Assembly (NCBI GenBank): GCA_943788345.1
Contig: CALSPX010000013.1
Location: 186,001 to 250,000 of the forward strand
Direction: 5' to 3'
Origin: Ascidiaceihabitans sp023955215
GTDB lineage: Bacteria; Pseudomonadota; Alphaproteobacteria; Rhodobacterales; Rhodobacteraceae
Length of the DNA: 64,000 bases
Shown here: piece after piece, positions 17,169 to 26,354 of the stretch
Position numbering within the stretch: the stretch's first letter is position 1
Layout of the letters: each line of letters starts with the position of its first letter
Translations under genes and position numbers: made by a program
Notes under the pieces: generated by a model
Told to the model about the DNA's origin: nothing
Databases searched by the model: none
The model's input: the letters and a program-made list of their open reading frames with translations, nothing else

Positions 17169-17957
17169 TTATTTCTTGGCACCTAGGTTTTCGAGTTGTG
17201 CTTCAATACGTGAAAGCCGTGCCAACAAATCTTCGCGATGAAGAGCAGTTTCATCCACTGCTTCTCGTTCTGAAGCTTCTTGCATCGAGTTTACGATAAG
17301 GCCGACCAACAAGTTAACAACCGAAAACGTAGTGACGAGGATAAAGGGGATAAAAAATGCCCATGCGTATGGATGGATTTCCATGACAGGGCGAACGATC
17401 CCCATTGACCAACTTTCCAAAGTCATAATTTGGAAGAGCGAATAGGCCGACGCGCCCAAGGATGAAAAGAACTCTGGGTGGCTGCCTGCAAACAGTTTAG
17501 TGGCGATAACCGCGCCCACGTAAAAGATAATGCTCATCAAGACGACGACGGAGCCCATGCCAGGTAGGGCCGAAACCAACCCCTCAACAACTGTTCGCAG
17601 TGAGGGTGAAATAGAGATAACACGCAGCACTCGCAAAATTCTAAGCGCACGTAAAACAGACAGTGCGCCGCCGCTTGGAAGTAATGCGATTCCAACAATC
17701 ACGAAATCAAAGAGGTTCCAGCCATTCGTAAAAAAGCGATGACGGTACGCGATTAATTTGAGGATAATTTCTAGCACGAAAATAGATAGGCAAATGACAT
17801 CCAGTGTTTTTAACAATCCTCCCATCGTCCCCATAACGGTCTGGGAGGTCTCCAACCCAAGGATGACTGCATTGAAAACAATAACGCCAAGGATGAAGCG
17901 GGTCGCGAATGTACCTTCCAGCCATTTGATCAATTGTTCTGAAGATGCATTTGCCAT
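17169..17957 (-). CDS. Voltage-gated sodium channel, single-domain bacterial type (BacNaV)
   Basis: Six-helix ion channel subunit of 262 aa that would assemble as a homotetramer in the inner membrane. S1-S3 cover about 18-95. S4 has four arginines at three-residue steps (R103, R106, R109, R112). The pore loop reads TLESWSM at 179-185, identical to the sodium-selective filter of NavAb/NavMs-type channels. S6 (about 199-222) ends in NSMQEASE and a charged C-terminal heptad-like stretch (about 227-260), the usual tetramer coiled coil. The ATG at 17957 is preferred over 18032 because the extra 25 residues are atypical for the family. Stands alone; neighbours give no physiological hint. Confidence 0.93.
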   Translation of the reverse strand: MANASSEQLIKWLEGTFATRFILGVIVFNAVILGLETSQTVMGTMGGLLKTLDVICLSIFVLEIILKLIAYRHRFFTNGWNLFDFVIVGIALLPSGGALSVLRALRILRVLRVISISPSLRTVVEGLVSALPGMGSVVVLMSIIFYVGAVIATKLFAGSHPEFFSSLGASAYSLFQIMTLESWSMGIVRPVMEIHPYAWAFFIPFILVTTFSVVNLLVGLIVNSMQEASEREAVDETALHREDLLARLSRIEAQLENLGAKK

Positions 17958-18060
17958 GAAATAAATTGCCCTATTACTTTGGGTTTCATATCGGATGTGT
18001 AGGTTTGCTTTGCAAGCCTTTGGGCTGACCATTTCGCTTGATTACACATCCTGGCGTTCT

Positions 18061-18095
18061 CAAAGAAAAAGGCCCCGAAATATATCGGGGCCTTT
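18061..18095 (-). terminator. Rho-independent terminator of the purine transport operon
   Basis: AAAGGCCCCGA (18068-18078) and TCGGGGCCTTT (18085-18095) form a perfect 11-bp stem with a six-base loop. Read on the minus strand it is followed by TTTTTCTTTG. It lies just after the stop of the BMP-family gene. Confidence 0.9.
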
Positions 18096-18117
18096 AGTTG
18101 CTTAAACTGAACCGAAA

Positions 18118-19191
18118 TTACTTAGGAATTTCAGCTGTAATTCCTTCAAGGTAAAAGCCCATGCCAGCCAAGTCGCCGTCATTTGCTGTCTCGCCTTCAG
18201 CCAACCATGCTGAACCGTCTGCTTTGTTCAACGGGCCAGTAAATGCGTGGTAAGAACCGTCAGCCAAAGATGCTTGCAGTGCCAATGCTTCGGCTTTCAC
18301 GTCCGCAGGAACTGCGTCTGAAATTTCGCCGATGCCAACCATGCCGGCGCCAATGCCATCCCACGTGCTTGTGGAAGTCCATGTACCGTCCATGACTGCT
18401 TGGGTGCGTGCAATGTAGTAAGGTGCCCAATCATCAATGATGGATGATACGCGTGGAAGTGGACCGTATTGGCCCATGTCTGAGGCTTGACCGAACGTGA
18501 TCACGTTGCCTGCTTCTTGTGCAGCTGCTTGTGGTGCAGTTGAGTCTGTGTGCTGCAAAACAACGTCCGCGCCTTGTTCGATAAGAACTTTAGCTGCGTC
18601 AGCTTCTTTTGCTGGGTCAAACCAAGTGTAGGCCCAGATGATTTTGAACTCGACGTCCGGGTTTACTTTTTTCGCGTGGATGTAGGCAGAGTTGATACCA
18701 CGGATAACCTCTGGGATTGGGAATGACGCGATGTAGCCGATGATGTTTGACTTGGTCATTTTGCCAGCAATGTGACCTTGAATCGCGCGACCTTCATAAA
18801 AGCGTGCAGAGTAAACAGACACGTTGTCTGCTTGCTTGTAGCCAGTTGCGTGTTCGAACTTAACATTTGGGAACTTGGCAGCGACGTTGATCGTTGGGTC
18901 CATGTAGCCGAAAGATGTAGTGAAGATCAGATCAGCGCCGTTCAGTGCCATCTCAGTCATGACACGTTCAGAGTCAGGGCCCTCGGCAACGCTCTCAACG
19001 AAAACAGTTTCAACTTTATCGCCGAACGCTTCTTCAACAGCCAAACGGCCCTTGTTGTGCTCGTAAGTCCAGCCGCCGTCGCCGACTGGGCCAACAAATA
19101 CGAAACCAACTTTGGTTTTGTCTTCGGCCACAGCAGCCGTCGCTAGGCCAAGTGCCAGCGCAGCGCTGGTCATTAGTTTGGTGAATTTCAT
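18118..19191 (-). CDS. BMP-family ABC transporter substrate-binding protein (probable purine/nucleoside receptor)
   Basis: Periplasmic receptor of 357 aa in the Med/BmpA/PnrA family, with a signal peptide cleaved after AAVA (about residue 22). Segments DKTKVGFVFVGPVGDGGW and TFGYMDPTINVAAKFPNVKFEH-like family motifs are present. The start at 19191 follows GGGGAAG; the longer frame to 19287 lacks a signal sequence. BMP receptors characterised so far bind purine nucleosides or related bases. Here the gene closes an operon with xanthine dehydrogenase, which supports purine, xanthine or nucleoside import. Ligand not proven. Confidence 0.9.
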   Translation of the reverse strand: MKFTKLMTSAALALGLATAAVAEDKTKVGFVFVGPVGDGGWTYEHNKGRLAVEEAFGDKVETVFVESVAEGPDSERVMTEMALNGADLIFTTSFGYMDPTINVAAKFPNVKFEHATGYKQADNVSVYSARFYEGRAIQGHIAGKMTKSNIIGYIASFPIPEVIRGINSAYIHAKKVNPDVEFKIIWAYTWFDPAKEADAAKVLIEQGADVVLQHTDSTAPQAAAQEAGNVITFGQASDMGQYGPLPRVSSIIDDWAPYYIARTQAVMDGTWTSTSTWDGIGAGMVGIGEISDAVPADVKAEALALQASLADGSYHAFTGPLNKADGSAWLAEGETANDGDLAGMGFYLEGITAEIPK

Positions 19192-19243
19192 GTGTACTTC
19201 CCCATAGGTATTGGCCCCAACGTGGGGCATTCGTGGTGTGCCT

Positions 19244-20164
19244 CTATTGCGAGGCGTGGAAAATTCGCCCGAGTGATCTCGGAGCACGCGATTTGTCGGC
19301 AGATAGAATCACCAACACAACTATTGTGACTATATAAGGTGACATTGCCAAATATTCGACAGGTATAGCGACACCTGCGCCCTGCAAATTCAACTGCAAT
19401 TGGGTGATGCCGCCAAAAAGATACGCACCTAGCAGGACACGCCATGGTTTCCAACTTGCGAATACAACGAGAGCGAGTGCAATCCACCCAACTCCAGCCG
19501 TCATCCCTTCGGTCCATTGTGGTACCCGGATGAGGGAAATATAAGCTCCGCCCATGCCAGCACAGGCCCCACCAAACATGATAGCAAGCGTGCGGATGCG
19601 TTTCACTTTGTATCCAAGGGCGTGTGCTGCGTCATGGTTTTCACCGACTGCGCGCAAAACCAGACCGGTGCGCGTGAACTTTAGCGTTGCCCAAACAGCT
19701 GCAACGATCAAAAGGCCAACATAAACTATTGGGTCATGGCTGAATAGAATAGGCCCTAGGATTGGGATGTCTGATAGCGGTCCAAAATTCACATCTTCCA
19801 ATCTCGGTGGTTTGATACCCACATAGTTTTGCCCCATCAGGGATGAAATTCCCAGGCCAAATAGTGTGAGCGCAAGGCCAGAGGCAACTTGATTTGCCAG
19901 TGCAACCTGTGTCAGAAATGCGAACAGCAATGAAAGCATAGCACCTCCCACAGCCGCCATCACAAAGCCAAGCGCTGGTGATCCTGTATTGACCGATATG
20001 ATGAAGCCGCAAACCGCGCCAGTGATCATCATGCCTTCAACGCCAAGGTTTAAAACGCCAGCGCGTTCGGCGACTAATTCACCCGTTGCGGCCAAAAGAA
20101 TTGGAGTCGCAGCGCTAATCAGGGCGGCAATCAGAACTACGGGATTGATTGCAGATAAATCCAT
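19244..20164 (-). CDS. ABC transporter permease (BMP/nucleoside type), second permease
   Basis: Hydrophobic permease of 306 aa of the BPD_transp_2 (LivH/RbsC-like) family, as used by guanosine/nucleoside importers. Typical stretches are AERAGVLNLGVEGMMITGA (about 27-45) and AVGENHDAAHALGYKVKRIR (about 172-191). The ATG at 20164 overlaps the stop of the upstream small gene (TAATG) and has GGAGGT eleven bases ahead; the longer frame from 20188 is rejected. It pairs with the permease at 20475 and the ATPase at 21618. Confidence 0.9.
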   Translation of the reverse strand: MDLSAINPVVLIAALISAATPILLAATGELVAERAGVLNLGVEGMMITGAVCGFIISVNTGSPALGFVMAAVGGAMLSLLFAFLTQVALANQVASGLALTLFGLGISSLMGQNYVGIKPPRLEDVNFGPLSDIPILGPILFSHDPIVYVGLLIVAAVWATLKFTRTGLVLRAVGENHDAAHALGYKVKRIRTLAIMFGGACAGMGGAYISLIRVPQWTEGMTAGVGWIALALVVFASWKPWRVLLGAYLFGGITQLQLNLQGAGVAIPVEYLAMSPYIVTIVVLVILSADKSRAPRSLGRIFHASQ

Positions 20165-20478
20165 TAGATTAGACCTCCGTGTATCCACATGTGCACACTA
20201 AATGCAGTCAGAACAGCGCCAATCATCATCAATCCGACGTGGTGTAAGTTGGGCCGATGAGTGCGTTTCAGAAAACGGTGAACTGCCGGACTACGCGTGG
20301 CTGCCCACACTGGAAGAGCGAGCGCAAGAAGAACTGCAAGCACGTGTACGCCAACAAAAACCCCAAAACCGATAAAACCGATGGCATCAACTGAAGTCAA
20401 TTGATGGTGGACCATCCCGAGCATCATTAGGCACATCGCGCTGCCCATGAAAACAGGTATAAATGTATGACGGGTCAT
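20164..20478 (-). CDS. Small histidine-rich membrane protein of unknown function inside the transporter operon
   Basis: I do not recognise this 104-aa protein. It has three predicted membrane segments (about 7-25, 33-58, 81-99) and ten histidines (4, 24, 25, 45, 67, 74, 79, 80, 96, 100), several at membrane edges. It is locked between the two permeases: its start shares ATGA with the upstream permease stop and its stop shares TAATG with the downstream permease start. Such coupling suggests near-equal synthesis with the permeases and a role in the transporter, for example as an accessory or assembly subunit, or in handling a metal or proton. That is inference; no known BMP transporter that I recall requires such a subunit. 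Confidence 0.75.
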   Translation of the reverse strand: MTRHTFIPVFMGSAMCLMMLGMVHHQLTSVDAIGFIGFGVFVGVHVLAVLLALALPVWAATRSPAVHRFLKRTHRPNLHHVGLMMIGAVLTAFSVHMWIHGGLI

Positions 20479-21560
20479 GTGGGTACCTCGCTCGATCCAA
20501 ATCGGACACGATAATTAGTGAGCAAATCAAAGGCCAAAAGAAAGAACAACAGCATGCCTTGAAATACCTGAATCGCAGCAGCGGGCAGTTGAAGCTGGCT
20601 TTGTGCGATATCGCCGCCGATATAGGTCAGGGCCATCAAAAGGCCGGCAAACATAATACCTATGGGGTGAAGGCGGCCTAAGAATGCAACGATGATCGCG
20701 GTGAAACCATAACCAACATTGAAATCGATTGTGATTTGTCCTGCAGGTCCTGAAACTTCGAACATTCCAGCAAGACCAGCAAGCATGCCAGAGATCCCTA
20801 GGCAAAATAGAATAAGGCGGGAGGGATTCACACCTCCAAAACGCGCAGCGCGCGGAGCCTCACCTGTGACACGTATGGCAAAGCCAAGACGGTGACGGGC
20901 CAGCAAGACATATGCAAAAATTACTGCGATTAATGCTGCGACAACACCCCAATGCATACCCGATCCAGCGATGATGTCTGTGTTATGAGCGGAGGTATAT
21001 TGCTGCAAATTCCGGCTTCCTGGAAAGCCAAATCCTTCAGGATTTTTCAACAGACCAAGAGACATTGACGCCAAAAATTGTTCGGCCACATATACTAACA
21101 TCAAGGACACTAAAATTTCGTTGGTGCCAAATTTTACTTTCAGGATGGCGGGGATAGTCGCCCACATCCAACCGCCAAAGGCTCCTGCCAGGACCATCAA
21201 TGGAAATATCCAAAGACTTTCAGTGGGATAAAAAGCCAAGCCAACACCGGCCCCAAAAATAGCACCCATGATGTATTGGCCTTCTGCCCCAATATTCCAG
21301 ACACCGGCTTTAAAACCAAGGGCAAGACCAATCGCGATCAACACCAATGGGGCACCTTTGATCAACAATTGTGGGCGATAATAAAAAGCGAACTCACCAA
21401 ACAAGGGTTCCCAAAAGATTGTGACAATCGATTGCACTGGGTCTTTGCCCAACACGGCAAACAAAAAGCCGCCGAACACCATTGTGGCCATCACCGCTAA
21501 GAGTGGTGTTGCCAGCGAAAACAAGCGGCTTGGTTGTGGCCTTTTTTCAAACCGGATCAT
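20475..21560 (-). CDS. ABC transporter permease (BMP/nucleoside type), first permease
   Basis: Permease of 361 aa of the BPD_transp_2 family, the longer partner of the pair. Landmarks include GFKAGVWNIGAEGQYIMGA (about 83-101), KFGTNEILVSLMLVYVAE (about 143-160) and RVTGEAPRAARFGGVNPSR (about 232-250), the coupling-loop region. About eight to ten membrane segments. It follows the ATPase after 57 bases and overlaps the small membrane gene by four. Together with 19244 it would form the membrane channel of the purine/nucleoside importer. Confidence 0.9.
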   Translation of the reverse strand: MIRFEKRPQPSRLFSLATPLLAVMATMVFGGFLFAVLGKDPVQSIVTIFWEPLFGEFAFYYRPQLLIKGAPLVLIAIGLALGFKAGVWNIGAEGQYIMGAIFGAGVGLAFYPTESLWIFPLMVLAGAFGGWMWATIPAILKVKFGTNEILVSLMLVYVAEQFLASMSLGLLKNPEGFGFPGSRNLQQYTSAHNTDIIAGSGMHWGVVAALIAVIFAYVLLARHRLGFAIRVTGEAPRAARFGGVNPSRLILFCLGISGMLAGLAGMFEVSGPAGQITIDFNVGYGFTAIIVAFLGRLHPIGIMFAGLLMALTYIGGDIAQSQLQLPAAAIQVFQGMLLFFLLAFDLLTNYRVRFGSSEVPT

Positions 21561-21617
21561 GTGCTGCGCCTCTCGTTCATCTTACCAAATAAACTCGCCC
21601 CGCAGGGTTTCACAAAA

Positions 21618-23135
21618 TCAAACATGCGCGGTCTCCAAATCATGTGCGCCACCCAACATCAAACCAATCGCTTCAACCGTAAGGCCAATTGCTGGTCGGG
21701 GCTGACTAAGCCGACCCTCATTCAATGCAGCAAACCGATCTGAAATTTCCATCAACTCATCCAGGTCTTGTGAAATTACGATCAATGCGGCACCGCTTTT
21801 TGCCAAGTCCAACAAAGCTTGCCGGATTGCAGCCGCTGCAGATGCATCGACCCCCCAAGTGGGTTGATTAACCACAAATACTTCAGGGCGCTGCAGGACC
21901 TCGCGGCCAATTACGAATTTTTGCAAATTGCCACCAGACAACGAACGCGCAGCATTCGCAGCACTCGGTGTACGGACGTCGAAGGCCTCAATAATTCGGT
22001 CGGCAAAATCACGCGCCGCAGACCAATTCAACATACCACCTTTTTCAAGGCCTTCACGCGTCGCTCCGGTCAGCATCGCATTTTCTACCAAAGACATATC
22101 AGGTGCGGCGGCATGGCCCAGCCGCTCTTCTGGTGCGCTCAATAGGCCAATTTTACGACGTTCATTAGGCCCCATATCCGCCATATCGCAGCCTTTGTAT
22201 TCAATCATGCCGAGGGATGCACGGGTTTCGCCAGACAAAGAGCCAAGCAATTCATCTTGCCCGTTACCCGCAACCCCACCGATCCCAAGGATCTCTCCCT
22301 TACGCAAGCTTAACGAAATCTCCCGCAAAGGCATTCCAAATGCTGAAGCCGGTGGTAGTGAAAGTTGGTTGAGTTTAAGGATGACTTCGCCAGTTTTAGA
22401 GCCGCTTCGCTTGGGTGTTTTCAGTGTGGTTCCAACCATCATCTCGGCCATGTCGCGTGCGGTTGTGTCTGCGGGAACGCAAGTTCCAACAACCTTACCT
22501 AAGCGCAAAATTGTTGCTGTATCACACAGCGTGCGAATTTCTTCTAACTTGTGTGAAATATACAAAATTGCGGTGCCTTCGGCGCGTAGCTTGTTCAATG
22601 TCTCAAACAAAACCGCGACTTCCTGGGGTGTCAGAACTGATGTCGGTTCGTCCATGATCAGCAATTTTGGATCCTGCAAAAGACACCGGATAATTTCAAC
22701 GCGTTGTTGTTCTCCGGCAGACAAATCACCGACGATGCGATCTGGTGAAAGCGGCAGGCCGTAATTTTCCGATACTTCGCGAATACGAGCTGCAAGTTGG
22801 CTCATCGCTAGAGCATCTTCCATACCCAAGGCAATGTTTTCAGCGACGGTTAATCCGTCAAAAAGTGAGAAGTGTTGAAAAACCATGCCAACGCCACTCA
22901 CACGCGCGGTGCGCGGATCCTTTGGCGCAAACGCAGCCTCATTTAATTGCATCTTGCCGCTATCAGGTTTGACCAAACCATAGATCATCTTGACCAGTGT
23001 GGACTTTCCGGCACCATTTTCACCTAACAAAGCGTGGATTTCACCACGCCCAATTTCAAGGCTAACGTCGTCGTTGGCGACAACGCCGGGATAGGCTTTG
23101 GTCAGTCCACGCAGGGACAATAGGGGAGTGGTCAA
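21618..23135 (-). CDS. ABC transporter ATP-binding protein, tandem-domain (BMP/sugar type)
   Basis: Double ATPase of 505 aa. The first domain has Walker A GENGAGKSTLVK (about 38-49), signature LSAGEQQR and Walker B LLIMDEPTSVLTP. The second has a degenerate Walker A (GVAGNGQDELL) and signature LSGGNLQK, as usual for RbsA/NupO-like proteins. The start is TTG at 23135: AGGAGG lies seven bases upstream on the coding strand, the TTG shares bases with the xdhC stop (TTGA), and the sequence from there begins directly with the ATPase fold; the in-frame ATG at 23258 would add 41 unrelated residues inside xdhC. It energises the BMP importer. Confidence 0.9.
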   Translation of the reverse strand: MTTPLLSLRGLTKAYPGVVANDDVSLEIGRGEIHALLGENGAGKSTLVKMIYGLVKPDSGKMQLNEAAFAPKDPRTARVSGVGMVFQHFSLFDGLTVAENIALGMEDALAMSQLAARIREVSENYGLPLSPDRIVGDLSAGEQQRVEIIRCLLQDPKLLIMDEPTSVLTPQEVAVLFETLNKLRAEGTAILYISHKLEEIRTLCDTATILRLGKVVGTCVPADTTARDMAEMMVGTTLKTPKRSGSKTGEVILKLNQLSLPPASAFGMPLREISLSLRKGEILGIGGVAGNGQDELLGSLSGETRASLGMIEYKGCDMADMGPNERRKIGLLSAPEERLGHAAAPDMSLVENAMLTGATREGLEKGGMLNWSAARDFADRIIEAFDVRTPSAANAARSLSGGNLQKFVIGREVLQRPEVFVVNQPTWGVDASAAAAIRQALLDLAKSGAALIVISQDLDELMEISDRFAALNEGRLSQPRPAIGLTVEAIGLMLGGAHDLETAHV

Positions 23136-24061
23136 GCGGTGGCCTCCTGCGGATATATTCCTTGATCGATACCAAGGCTCATTTTGATTAACCGATCTGC
23201 GACACCAATCGCAATCATTTGTGGATGCTTTCCCAATGCAGGATCGCCAATCGGGCACATAATCTGTGAAATTTGCGCCTCTTGATGTCCTAGGTCAGCA
23301 AGGCGACTTCTAAAACGCGCCCATTTGGTCTTCGATCCAATTAACCCACAGCTGGCAAACTGGTGTGACAATAGGCCATGGCAAATTGCTAAATCGATTG
23401 TGTGGGAATAGGTCATGATCAAATGATGTGCCTGTTTTGAGGCATAGGTAATGCAGTCTGCTTGATTCTGGGCGGGCAATACGGTGACCCCCTCTGGGAT
23501 TTCATTTGGATACCGATCGATTGCGGTATCGACCCATGTGATCTTGATATCAGGTAAAGGGGAGATGGTATTGACTACGGCGCGCCCAACATGCCCAGCT
23601 CCCCAAATCCAAAGGTCATGCAGAGGCTTATGTACTGGCTCAATAAACCATGTGCCGACCCTCTGACTGTAGGGGAGATCGCCACGATTGCGGGCTGCTG
23701 AAATGAGAGTATGAACTTGAAACGGCATCTCACCTTTTCCACGAACAATGCAATCATTTGGTAACGCTTGCGCTCGCTCTAAATCATAGATCTCGGTTAG
23801 AACATGTACAGAGCCGCCGCAACACTGCCCCAAATCGGGACCAAGGGCATGACGAGACATACGATCTGTGCCGGTCAGTGCAGCTTTCGCCAGATCAAAC
23901 TCGAGGGTACCACCGCCAATCGTCCCTGATTGTCCACCTTGCCAAACAAGCATCGCGGCACCCACTTCGCGAGGCGCAGACCCAGCAATGTCTGCGATCA
24001 CAACACGGGCAACAGTTCCGTGGATTTTACAGGCTTCAATAAGCCCTTCGCGATCAAACAT
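23132..24061 (-). CDS. xdhC: XdhC, xanthine dehydrogenase accessory protein
   Basis: Maturation factor of 309 aa that binds molybdenum cofactor, promotes its sulfuration and delivers it to XdhB. The N-terminal XdhC/CoxI domain has the SAPREVGAAMLVW stretch (about 27-39) and GGGTLEFDLAKAAL; the C-terminal Rossmann-like domain has LWIWGAGHVGRAVV (about 160-173). ATG 24061 is preferred over 24154: the shorter form starts at the conserved domain and overlaps the xdhB end by eight bases. It overlaps the ATPase gene downstream by four bases, tying enzyme maturation and transport into one transcript. Confidence 0.9.
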   Translation of the reverse strand: MFDREGLIEACKIHGTVARVVIADIAGSAPREVGAAMLVWQGGQSGTIGGGTLEFDLAKAALTGTDRMSRHALGPDLGQCCGGSVHVLTEIYDLERAQALPNDCIVRGKGEMPFQVHTLISAARNRGDLPYSQRVGTWFIEPVHKPLHDLWIWGAGHVGRAVVNTISPLPDIKITWVDTAIDRYPNEIPEGVTVLPAQNQADCITYASKQAHHLIMTYSHTIDLAICHGLLSHQFASCGLIGSKTKWARFRSRLADLGHQEAQISQIMCPIGDPALGKHPQMIAIGVADRLIKMSLGIDQGIYPQEATA

Positions 24062-26354
24062 CCTGGGTTCGCCCGATTGCTGCCAAAACCTCTTCGGCTG
24101 TTGCAGGCGCTTGTAGGTCTGCAAAATTTGGGCCGCAGGCTGATATGGCGTCACTTAAAGCAAAGAATGCGGATACCCCGAGCATGAATGGAGGTTCGCC
24201 AACGGCTTTGGATTTAAAGATTGTATCAGCAGGGTTGTCTCCATCCCAAAGGTCTACGTTGAAAATATCGGGGCGATCACTGCAGGCGGGGATTTTGTAA
24301 GTAGATGGCGCATGGGTGTGCAAACGTCCTTTTTGATCCCAAACCAGCTCTTCGGTCGTGAGCCAACCAGCCCCCTGAACGTAGCCACCCTCGATCTGCC
24401 CAATATCCAGCGCTGGATTGAGTGACGCGCCCGCATCATGCAAAATATCAGTACGCAGTATTCGGTTTTCACCTGTTAAGGTATCGATGGCGACCTCGGT
24501 AACGGCAGCACCATAGGCAAAATAAAAGAAGGGGCGGCCTTGCCCCTTTATCCGATCCCATTGAATGTCGGGGGTTTTATAAAATCCTGTTGCCGACAGG
24601 CTGATGCGGGCTTGATAGGCAATTTGAGCGGCTTCTGAAAAACGATAACTCTTCGTCGCAACGCGAACATGACCATCGCTAAAACTCACGTCTGCTGCAT
24701 TGCAATCGTGAAGTTTGGCAAAGTGCGCAGCAATTCGGTCGCGAATTTTGTCACATGCAATCTTAACCGCCATGCCATTCAGATCAGTACCAGAAGATGC
24801 TGCGGTGGCGGAGGTATTTGGAACTTTGGCAGTGTCCGTCGCTGAAATTTTAATATTTTCCATGGGCACGCCAAACCGTGACGCTGCAACCTGAGCAACC
24901 TTTTGGAACAGGCCTTGTCCCATCTCTGTTCCGCCATGGTTCAGGTGGATCGATCCGTCCTGATAAACATGAACCAATGCACCGGCTTGATTAAGGTGTG
25001 TCAGTGTGAATGAAATGCCGAATTTGACAGGGGTCATGGCAATGCCGCGTTTGATGATCTGATTGGTTGAATTCCACTCATCAACGGTGGCTCGTCGAGT
25101 GGAATAATCGGAGGAAGACATCAGAGTGTCTGTCAATTCTGTAACGATCGAATCCGTGACTTCCTGCCCATAAGGGGTCGTCTGTGGCTTCATCTTACTG
25201 GTTAAACTCCCGCCGGAGGCATAATAGTTTTTTTGACGAACGATTGCGGGGTCCACGCCTAGGGTTTGAGCGATGTGATCTACGATCCGCTCCATTCCAA
25301 GCATGCCTTGTGGACCACCAAACCCGCGATAGGCTGTGGCACTTTGAATGTTGGTTTTGAGGCGGTGACTTTCAATTCGAATGTTCGGCAAGTTATAGGC
25401 ATTGTCTGCATGGAGCATCGCCCGATCAGCAACAGGCAGCGACAAATCTTGTGCCCAGCCACAGCGGGTGTAGTGTTTTACATCAATGGCTTGGATCAAA
25501 CCATCGCTGTCAAAACCACAGGTATAGTCGATCCGAAAATCGTGCCGTTTGCCCGTTATGATCATGTCGTCGTCGCGATCATACCGCATTTTGCAGGGTT
25601 TTCCCGTCTTCAGCGCCGCGATTGCACAAGCGACAGCAAGCGCATTACCTTGGCTCTCTTTGCCGCCAAACCCTCCTCCCATCCTCCGGGTTTCAACCCG
25701 AACAGCGTGCATAGGTTTACCGATTGCATGTGCGACCTTGTGTTGGATCTCGCTCGGGTGTTGGGTTGAACTGTGAACCAAAACGTCGCCTTGTTCACCA
25801 GGCAAGGCGAGGGCCGCTTGACCTTCAAGATAAAAGTGCTCTTGCCCACCCATTGAAATGGAGCCTGTGATAGAATGAGCCGCAGACACAAGGTACGCCT
25901 TAGCATCGCCTTTGGCGTAAATACGCGGCCCAGCTTCAAAACGGCTATTGGCCGCCAAAGCCTCTTCAATTGTGAAGATGGGCTTGCCTTCTGTGATATC
26001 ATATTGCGCAAGGCGCGCAGCCTTTCGGGCTGCAGTGTGAGATTCTGCGACCACCAGAAACGTTGGCTGCCCAACGTAGGAAACTGTTTGCTCGGCCAGT
26101 AACGGTTCATCGTGGGCAGACGGCGATACATCAGCATCAAATTCCAGATCATTCGCGGTCAAAACTGTTATCACGCCCTCACTCGCACGCACTGCGTCGA
26201 GATCCATACTATTGAGCGTTCCCGCAGCAATAGGGCTGGTGCCAAAAGTAAGGTGCAGTGTCCCATTGGGTGTCGGGATATCGTCAACGTATCTCGCGCT
26301 GCCGTTTACATGAAGCGCTGCGGCATCGTGGGGTAGGGGCTTAGCAATGCTCAC
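24054..26354 (-). CDS. xdhB: Xanthine dehydrogenase, molybdopterin-binding subunit
   Basis: Large subunit of 766 aa that holds the molybdenum cofactor and oxidises hypoxanthine/xanthine to urate. It has the family segments HFYLEGQAALA (about 166-176), RMGGGFGGKESQGNALA (about 218-234), TAYRGFGGPQGML, GGTEMGQGLFQKVAQVAA and, near the C-terminus, KAVGEPPFMLG, whose glutamate is the expected active-site base. The CoxL-type AYRxFG loop supports a xanthine-type rather than CO-type enzyme. ATGA overlap with xdhA and eight-base overlap with xdhC. Presence of the importer downstream fits purine use as carbon or nitrogen source. Confidence 0.94.
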   Translation of the reverse strand: MSIAKPLPHDAAALHVNGSARYVDDIPTPNGTLHLTFGTSPIAAGTLNSMDLDAVRASEGVITVLTANDLEFDADVSPSAHDEPLLAEQTVSYVGQPTFLVVAESHTAARKAARLAQYDITEGKPIFTIEEALAANSRFEAGPRIYAKGDAKAYLVSAAHSITGSISMGGQEHFYLEGQAALALPGEQGDVLVHSSTQHPSEIQHKVAHAIGKPMHAVRVETRRMGGGFGGKESQGNALAVACAIAALKTGKPCKMRYDRDDDMIITGKRHDFRIDYTCGFDSDGLIQAIDVKHYTRCGWAQDLSLPVADRAMLHADNAYNLPNIRIESHRLKTNIQSATAYRGFGGPQGMLGMERIVDHIAQTLGVDPAIVRQKNYYASGGSLTSKMKPQTTPYGQEVTDSIVTELTDTLMSSSDYSTRRATVDEWNSTNQIIKRGIAMTPVKFGISFTLTHLNQAGALVHVYQDGSIHLNHGGTEMGQGLFQKVAQVAASRFGVPMENIKISATDTAKVPNTSATAASSGTDLNGMAVKIACDKIRDRIAAHFAKLHDCNAADVSFSDGHVRVATKSYRFSEAAQIAYQARISLSATGFYKTPDIQWDRIKGQGRPFFYFAYGAAVTEVAIDTLTGENRILRTDILHDAGASLNPALDIGQIEGGYVQGAGWLTTEELVWDQKGRLHTHAPSTYKIPACSDRPDIFNVDLWDGDNPADTIFKSKAVGEPPFMLGVSAFFALSDAISACGPNFADLQAPATAEEVLAAIGRTQDV

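Noticed and set aside
21618..23258. ATG at 23258 as start of the ABC ATPase
   Set aside because: It would add 41 residues lying within xdhC with no match to ABC proteins; TTG at 23135 has AGGAGG and the normal N-terminus.
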